The notes under the pieces: model-generated
What the model saw: only the letters and a program-made list of their open reading frames with translations
Database searches by the model: none
Told to the model about the DNA's origin: nothing
Translations under genes and position numbers: made by a program
Assembly: GCA_937926875.1 (NCBI GenBank)
Contig: CALBAX010000068.1
Coordinates: forward strand, 1-27,919
Source of the DNA: an uncultured Desulfovibrio sp.
GTDB lineage: Bacteria; Desulfobacterota; Desulfovibrionia; Desulfovibrionales; Desulfovibrionaceae
Direction: 5' to 3'
DNA length: 27,919 bases
Shown here: piece after piece, positions 23,718 through 27,919 of the stretch
Numbering within the stretch: position 1 is the first letter of the stretch
Layout of the letters: every line of letters starts with the position of its first letter

Positions 23718-24662
23718 TTAGTCCTGCTTCCGGGGCCTATCGTCTTCCAGCAGGGCGGCCGCGTCCCCGAAGCTGCGGACCCAGGCGCGCAGTTCCGGTT
23801 CGCTGCGGGTGGTCAGGGTCAGGATGAGGCCGCCGTCCTCGCAGTCTTCGATATGCTGGTTGGCGGCCCAGATGCGTTCCCGCACATAGTCGGCGGCATT
23901 GGGAGCCACGCGGACATGGAAGGTTCGCGGTCCATGCCAGGGCAGGCCGAAACCGCCGTGATCGTCATCGTCGCGGCTGTAGCAGACATGCTCCCCGGTA
24001 AGTTCCACGTTCTGGATGCGGTGGACGGCCAGGGTACAGGGATGCTCGACCTCGAGCCCCTCCTCGCCCAGCTGGCCGCCCAGCACATACAGGGCATTGT
24101 TCATGGCGGCCATGCGCACAGGGATGAAGCGGTGGATCCGCGCTTCCGTCTTGCCCACGGCCTTGTAACGGATCCGGCAGACGGTCTGGCAGCGGGCAGC
24201 CTGGACGAGGCGTTCGATGCTGTCCGCAAAGGGAGTGTAATTGATGCGCCCCTTGATGTAGAAGGCAAAATCGTCCTGATCCTGAAAGTGTGGATCCGCC
24301 ATGTGCATGGCCAGACGCTGGATGGTCCTGTCCACACGCTGCAGGGTCTGTTCCGGCAGGATGCCCCCTGCCATGCGGCGGCACAGGGTCAGGAAGCGCA
24401 GCTCCTCGAAGTCCAGGCCCAGATGCCCCTTTTCCCCGGGATTCAGACGGTACCAGCGGCGGCGTTGCTCCGTGCCCATCTCCAGGGCGATGCCCACGGC
24501 ACTTTCGATCTGCTCCATCAGACGGATGACCGTCTGGGCCGAGCAGTTGAGCTCCCGGGCCAGATCCTGCTGGAAGTGGCGTCTGTTGTCGAAGAGCAGC
24601 TTGCGGAAAAGGCGCAGCAGCTTGTCACCGGTACGGGCATCGGGATCCAGTTTGCTGGGCAT
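23718..24662 (-). CDS. WYL-domain transcriptional regulator
   Basis: The start at 24660-24662 has a strong AGGAGG site; longer frames to 24863 do not. The 314-residue protein has an N-terminal helix-turn-helix of the DeoR/HTH_11 kind (about residues 15-65: FQQDLARELNCSAQTVIRLM), a WYL ligand-sensing domain at about 140-210 (CRIRYKA, HRFIPVRMAAMNNALYVLG), and a C-terminal WCX region. The WYL triad itself is degenerate: ALYVLG replaces the usual WYL stretch. It is divergent from glpF-glpK with a 290-base shared control region, so glycerol uptake is the first candidate target. Confidence 0.9.
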   Translation of the reverse strand: MPSKLDPDARTGDKLLRLFRKLLFDNRRHFQQDLARELNCSAQTVIRLMEQIESAVGIALEMGTEQRRRWYRLNPGEKGHLGLDFEELRFLTLCRRMAGGILPEQTLQRVDRTIQRLAMHMADPHFQDQDDFAFYIKGRINYTPFADSIERLVQAARCQTVCRIRYKAVGKTEARIHRFIPVRMAAMNNALYVLGGQLGEEGLEVEHPCTLAVHRIQNVELTGEHVCYSRDDDDHGGFGLPWHGPRTFHVRVAPNAADYVRERIWAANQHIEDCEDGGLILTLTTRSEPELRAWVRSFGDAAALLEDDRPRKQD

Positions 24663-24684
24663 GACGAACCTCCTGTCCGGGCTT

Positions 24685-24713
24685 ATGCTAGATGCTGACA
24701 TGCCATGAAGCAA
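24685..24713 (-). promoter_or_regulatory. Candidate promoter of the WYL regulator gene
   Basis: On the minus strand TTGCTT (24708-24713) and TAGCAT (24685-24690) are 17 bases apart, shortly before the ribosome site of the WYL gene. The -10 overlaps one copy of the TGCTAGATG repeat. Confidence 0.45.
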
Positions 24714-24762
24714 GGCCAATATTGCACAGCCAGACGTTTTTGGGGTAGGTTCTGGCTGCTTC

Positions 24763-24792
24763 TTGCGGCCCGTGGGCGCGATGCAGGATAAT
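24763..24792 (+). promoter_or_regulatory. Candidate promoter for glpF-glpK
   Basis: TTGCGG (24763-24768) and GATAAT (24787-24792) are 18 bases apart. Transcription from here would give a leader of about 155 bases before glpF, in an unusually AT-rich stretch. Confidence 0.4.
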
Positions 24793-24820
24793 ATGACAAA
24801 TAAACAATAATCATTCCTTT

Positions 24821-24840
24821 TTGTTACAGGATCGTCACAA
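24821..24840. promoter_or_regulatory. Inverted repeat resembling a Crp/Fnr-type site
   Basis: TTGTTAC and GTCACAA form arms with one mismatch around a six-base centre. The half-sites resemble Crp/Fnr/HcpR sites, but the distance between TGTTA and TCACA is eight bases rather than six. It lies upstream of glpF. Confidence 0.4.
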
Positions 24841-24955
24841 TAGCGTGCTAGATGTGCTGCCACAGAGCAACTGGTGAGCCTGAAAGAGCCGCAAGCGCGT
24901 TATGGAGAAAGCTTTCTTCCTCTTGCAGGAATTGGGAAACGATGTTGGAGAGTTT

Positions 24956-25771
24956 ATGAAAAAAACAGGAAATACACACATTTATCTTTCAGAATTCTTG
25001 GGAACCTTCATTTTCCTGCTGTGCGGCATCGGCTGTGTGGGGGCGCTCAAGCTGGCGGGGGCCAGCTTTGGCCAGTGGGAGATAAGCATCGTCTGGGGCC
25101 TTGCCGTGGCCATGGGCGTCTACGTCTGCGGCGGCGTGTGCGGCGCACACCTCAATCCGTCCGTGACCATCGCCCTGGCGCTGTTCGGGGATTTCGACAG
25201 GCGCAAGGTCGTGCCCTACATCCTGGTGCAGATGCTGGCCGGTTTTTGCGCTGCGGCGCTGGCTTATGCCATGTATTGCAACCTGTTTGTCGATGCTGTG
25301 GCCGCCACGGCGGGCGATCCCGCCAAGATGACGGCGCTGGCCGGGGTCTTCTGCACGTTCCCCCATCCCAAGATCACCTTTTTCCAGGCCTTTTTCGTGG
25401 AGCTCGTCATCACGGCCGTGCTCATGTGCCTGATCTATGCCCTGGTGGACGGGCGCAATACAGCTCCCAAGGGCAATCTGGGCGGCCTGCTCATCGGTCT
25501 GCTGGTGGCGCTCATCGGCGCCAGCTTCGGTCCGCTGACCGGCTTTGCCATGAATGCCGCGCGTGACTTCGGCCCACGCCTGTTCGCCGCTCTGGCGGGC
25601 TGGGGCACGGATGCCATGACCGGCTATCCGCTCAACAGCAACCTGAGCCTGCCGTATTTCTTGGTGCCGCTCATCGCGCCCATCATCGGTGCCTGTATCG
25701 GCGGCTGGGTCTACAAGCGCATCATCGTCGTGGCCCTGGATCGCAACGCGGCCGCCGGGGACAAGGTCTAA
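24956..25771 (+). CDS. glpF: Glycerol uptake facilitator (aquaglyceroporin) GlpF
   Basis: The 271-residue channel lets glycerol diffuse across the inner membrane. I chose the ATG at 24956 (GGAG ribosome site) over one at 24902 without a site. It has the six-helix MIP layout with two half-helices: GAHLNPSVTIAL, with the first pore motif NPS at 67-69, and MNAARDFGPR, with the second motif NAA at 200-202 followed by the selectivity-filter Arg 203. Both normally read NPA, so the pore motifs are non-standard. The Asp-Phe-Gly after Arg marks a glycerol rather than a water channel. glpK follows after 108 bases. Confidence 0.92.
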   Translation: MKKTGNTHIYLSEFLGTFIFLLCGIGCVGALKLAGASFGQWEISIVWGLAVAMGVYVCGGVCGAHLNPSVTIALALFGDFDRRKVVPYILVQMLAGFCAAALAYAMYCNLFVDAVAATAGDPAKMTALAGVFCTFPHPKITFFQAFFVELVITAVLMCLIYALVDGRNTAPKGNLGGLLIGLLVALIGASFGPLTGFAMNAARDFGPRLFAALAGWGTDAMTGYPLNSNLSLPYFLVPLIAPIIGACIGGWVYKRIIVVALDRNAAAGDKV

Positions 25772-25824
25772 CAGCCCTGGATGGCAGGGCCGATGGACAG
25801 GGGCCGCATTCTGCGGTTATCCTG

Positions 25825-25846
25825 CCGGGCAGGCCGGGCCTGCCGG
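25825..25846 (+). promoter_or_regulatory. GC-rich hairpin between glpF and glpK
   Basis: CCGG plus CAGG (25825-25828, 25830-25833) can pair with CCTG plus CCGG (25839-25846) around a five-base loop with one bulged G. No T run follows. It may tune the relative amounts of the two genes' messages. Confidence 0.4.
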
Positions 25847-25879
25847 TCCCCTTTGAACATCCACTGGAGAAAAGAATCT

Positions 25880-27388
25880 ATGCAAGGCAAATATATCGTC
25901 GCCCTGGATCAGGGTACCACCAGTTCCCGCACCGTCGTGCTGGATCAGGATGTCAACATCGTGGCTGTAGTGCAGCGCGAGTTCCCCCAGATCTACCCCC
26001 GTCCGGGCTGGGTGGAGCATGATCCCCGCCAGATCTGGGCTACCCAGAGCTCCACGCTGACCGAAGCCCTGGCCAGTGTGGGCATCTCTTCGGACGAAGT
26101 GGCGGCCATCGGCATCACCAACCAGCGCGAGACCACGGTGGTCTGGGAAAAGGATACGGGCAAGCCCGTGTACAATGCCATCGTCTGGCAGTGCCGCCGC
26201 ACCGCGCAGATTTGCGACGAGCTGCGCAAGAACGAGGGCTTTGAGGAATATGTGCGGGAAAATACCGGCCTGCTGCTGGATCCCTACTTCTCCGGCACCA
26301 AGATCAAATGGATCCTGGACAACGTGCCCGGCGCCCGTGAAAAGGCGGAGAAAGGGCAACTGCTGTTCGGTACCATCGACACCTGGCTGATCTGGAACAT
26401 GACCCAGGGCCGCGTACATGTGACCGACTATACCAATGCCTCGCGCACCATGCTGTTCAACATCCACAAGCTGGAGTGGGACGAGCATATCCTGTCCATA
26501 CTGGGCATCCCGCGTTCCATGCTGCCCGAAGTCAAGCCTTCGTCCACGGTCTACGGCCAGACCAACATTGGCGGCAAGGGCGGTACGCGCATCCCCATCG
26601 CGGGCATCGCCGGTGACCAGCAGGCGGCCCTGTTCGGGCATCTGTGCGTGGAAAACGGCATGGCCAAGAATACCTACGGCACCGGCTGCTTCATGCTCAT
26701 GAACACCGGCAAGACCGCTGTCAACTCCAGGAACGGCCTCATCACCACACTGGCCTGCGGCCCCCGGGGCGAAGCCTGCTACGCCCTGGAAGGTTCCATT
26801 TTCGTGGGCGGTTCCGCCATCCAGTGGCTGCGGGACGAACTGAAGATCGTCAACGATGCCCGGGATACGGAATACTTCGCCAACAAGGCGGAGACCTCCA
26901 ACGATGTCTATGTGATCCCGGCCTTCACCGGTCTGGGCGCTCCCTACTGGGATCCCTATGCCCGCGGTGCCATCGTGGGGCTGACCCGCGGCACCAACGC
27001 CAGCCACATCATCCGCGCCACGCTGGAGTCCATCGCCTACCAGAGCAAGGACGTCATCGAAGCCATGCAGGCCGATTCCGGCATCCCGCTGCAGGCCCTG
27101 CGCGTAGACGGTGGCGCCAGCGCCAACAACTTCCTGATGCAGTTCCAGGCCGACATCCTGGGCGTCAACGTGGAGCGTCCTGCCACGCTGGAAGTGACGG
27201 CCCTGGGGGCTGCTTTCCTGGCCGGTCTGGCCGTGGGCTACTGGAGCGGCCTGGACGATGTGCGCAACCGTCTGCATATCGAACGTGTTTTTGAACCTTC
27301 CGCGGACAAGGAAAAGCAGGTGCAGCGTTACAAGGGCTGGAAAAAGGCCGTGTCCCGCGCCCTGCAGTGGATCGACGTGGAAGACTAG
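25880..27388 (+). CDS. glpK: Glycerol kinase GlpK
   Basis: The 502-residue cytosolic enzyme phosphorylates glycerol to sn-glycerol 3-phosphate, trapping what GlpF admits. The ATG is behind a GGAGA site. Motifs are ALDQGTTSSR at the start, ITNQRETTVVW, the FGGY signature YNAIVWQCRRTAQ, GGKGGTRIPI (the fructose-bisphosphate loop in the E. coli enzyme), catalytic Asp246 in AGDQQAALFG, and the second FGGY signature LRVDGGASANNFLMQ. Length matches the family. No glycerol-3-phosphate dehydrogenase gene is in the window. Confidence 0.97.
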   Translation: MQGKYIVALDQGTTSSRTVVLDQDVNIVAVVQREFPQIYPRPGWVEHDPRQIWATQSSTLTEALASVGISSDEVAAIGITNQRETTVVWEKDTGKPVYNAIVWQCRRTAQICDELRKNEGFEEYVRENTGLLLDPYFSGTKIKWILDNVPGAREKAEKGQLLFGTIDTWLIWNMTQGRVHVTDYTNASRTMLFNIHKLEWDEHILSILGIPRSMLPEVKPSSTVYGQTNIGGKGGTRIPIAGIAGDQQAALFGHLCVENGMAKNTYGTGCFMLMNTGKTAVNSRNGLITTLACGPRGEACYALEGSIFVGGSAIQWLRDELKIVNDARDTEYFANKAETSNDVYVIPAFTGLGAPYWDPYARGAIVGLTRGTNASHIIRATLESIAYQSKDVIEAMQADSGIPLQALRVDGGASANNFLMQFQADILGVNVERPATLEVTALGAAFLAGLAVGYWSGLDDVRNRLHIERVFEPSADKEKQVQRYKGWKKAVSRALQWIDVED

Positions 27389-27439
27389 GCCGAAAGTATC
27401 AGACAGCGTCTGTGATGCACGGTGACAGCCGTGCTGGAC

Positions 27440-27480
27440 AAGAGGAAGGGAAGCCCCGGCTTTCCTTCCTCTTCGCTTTT
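27440..27480 (+). terminator. Terminator after glpK
   Basis: A 15-bp stem with one G-T pair (27440-27454 with 27459-27473) has a four-base loop, followed by CGCTTTT. It closes glpF-glpK about 50 bases after the stop. Confidence 0.8.
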
Positions 27481-27919
27481 CAGGGGCAGGTCAGGAAAGG
27501 CAGGGCAGGGGAGGTCTTGCGGTCCGTTCCAGACTGGGGACGCGGCGCACGGGAAGGCGGTGTTCGTTTGCCGGCCTGTTTCGCCGCAAGAGGGGACGCA
27601 TCCCGGCAAAGGCATTACTGGTTGGGGGAGCCGGATCGACGCGGAACAGGGCACAGGGCATCTGTGACAAGCAGAAAGAGGCTTTCGTATTGGAGTGGAA
27701 AGGATGGCGGAGAAGCAAGGCCGTGCAGCTGGCACAGACCGCTTCCGGGATGACTGGTGATGGCTGTAAACGCTTGGTCGTGGGGGTCGGGCGCGGGCCT
27801 TCACAGCGAGTCGGTCACAACAGGGGAGCCAAGGGACGCAGTGCGCAACAGTGCCGCAGGGCGCGCCGGCGCAGGATGCAGCAGATATTTCACAGCACAA
27901 AAAACATAAAAAAAGGTTT
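27481..27919. other. Region without a supportable gene
   Basis: Short open frames exist on both strands but none has a ribosome site together with a recognisable or compositionally sensible product. The last 30 bases turn abruptly A-rich, as in a promoter of a gene beyond the window. No tRNA or clear hairpin terminator is visible. Confidence 0.45.

Larger units (their letters stand above)
24686..24854 (+). repeat. Pair of TGCTAGATG direct repeats flanking the divergent region
   Basis: The nonamer occurs at 24686-24694 and 24846-24854, each followed closely by GCTG. One copy overlaps the predicted -10 of the WYL gene; the other lies in the glpF leader. Could be a paired operator, or chance. 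Confidence 0.35.

Overview
The window is GC-rich, densely coded bacterial chromosome from a Gram-negative organism: it carries an RND efflux pump with an outer-membrane factor, a DUF4136-like lipoprotein, SecG and MreB. Overall style (tpiA-secG pair, Ala/Pro-tailed SecG, GAF gene next to a solitary mreB, glpF-glpK with a WYL regulator) suggests a Desulfovibrio-type member of the Desulfobacterota. That placement is inference from gene content; no rRNA or dissimilatory sulfate-reduction gene is present to confirm it. I see no prophage, insertion sequence, integrase or CRISPR array.

Layout. 1-4143 (+): the 3' part of an RND inner-membrane pump fused in frame to a NodT/OprM-type outer-membrane lipoprotein factor, closed by a strong hairpin. 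4204-9086 (-): a DUF4136-like lipoprotein and a four-helix membrane protein, then the phosphate-uptake set transcribed as pstS, a fused pstC-pstA, and pstB. A roughly 550-base divergent control region follows. 9637-12139 (+): a small DksA/TraR-type zinc-finger protein, an EamA-family exporter and a GGDEF protein. 12304-12380: tRNA-Arg(ACG) with promoter and terminator. 12648-12821 (+): a 57-residue winged-helix protein preceded by a perfect 12-base palindrome.

12907-17416 (-): four tightly coupled genes, transcribed as a 572-residue protein of unknown function, rsmE, rarA and a plsC-like acyltransferase. 17616-23453 (+): a two-GAF protein with mreB, then an inositol-phosphatase-family gene, rimI, tpiA and secG, and an Smr-domain protein. 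23718-24662 (-): a WYL-type regulator divergent from glpF-glpK (+), which import and phosphorylate glycerol. The last 440 bases appear non-coding.

The least ordinary items are the RND-OMF single-chain fusion with a lipoprotein signal in its middle, the PstC-PstA fusion with an intergenic hairpin behind pstS, the unrecognised 572-residue protein at the head of the rsmE-rarA-plsC cluster, non-canonical pore motifs in GlpF, and candidate operators in the WYL/glpF divergent region. I did not find a wholly new multi-gene system; the fusion pump is the best candidate for something undescribed.
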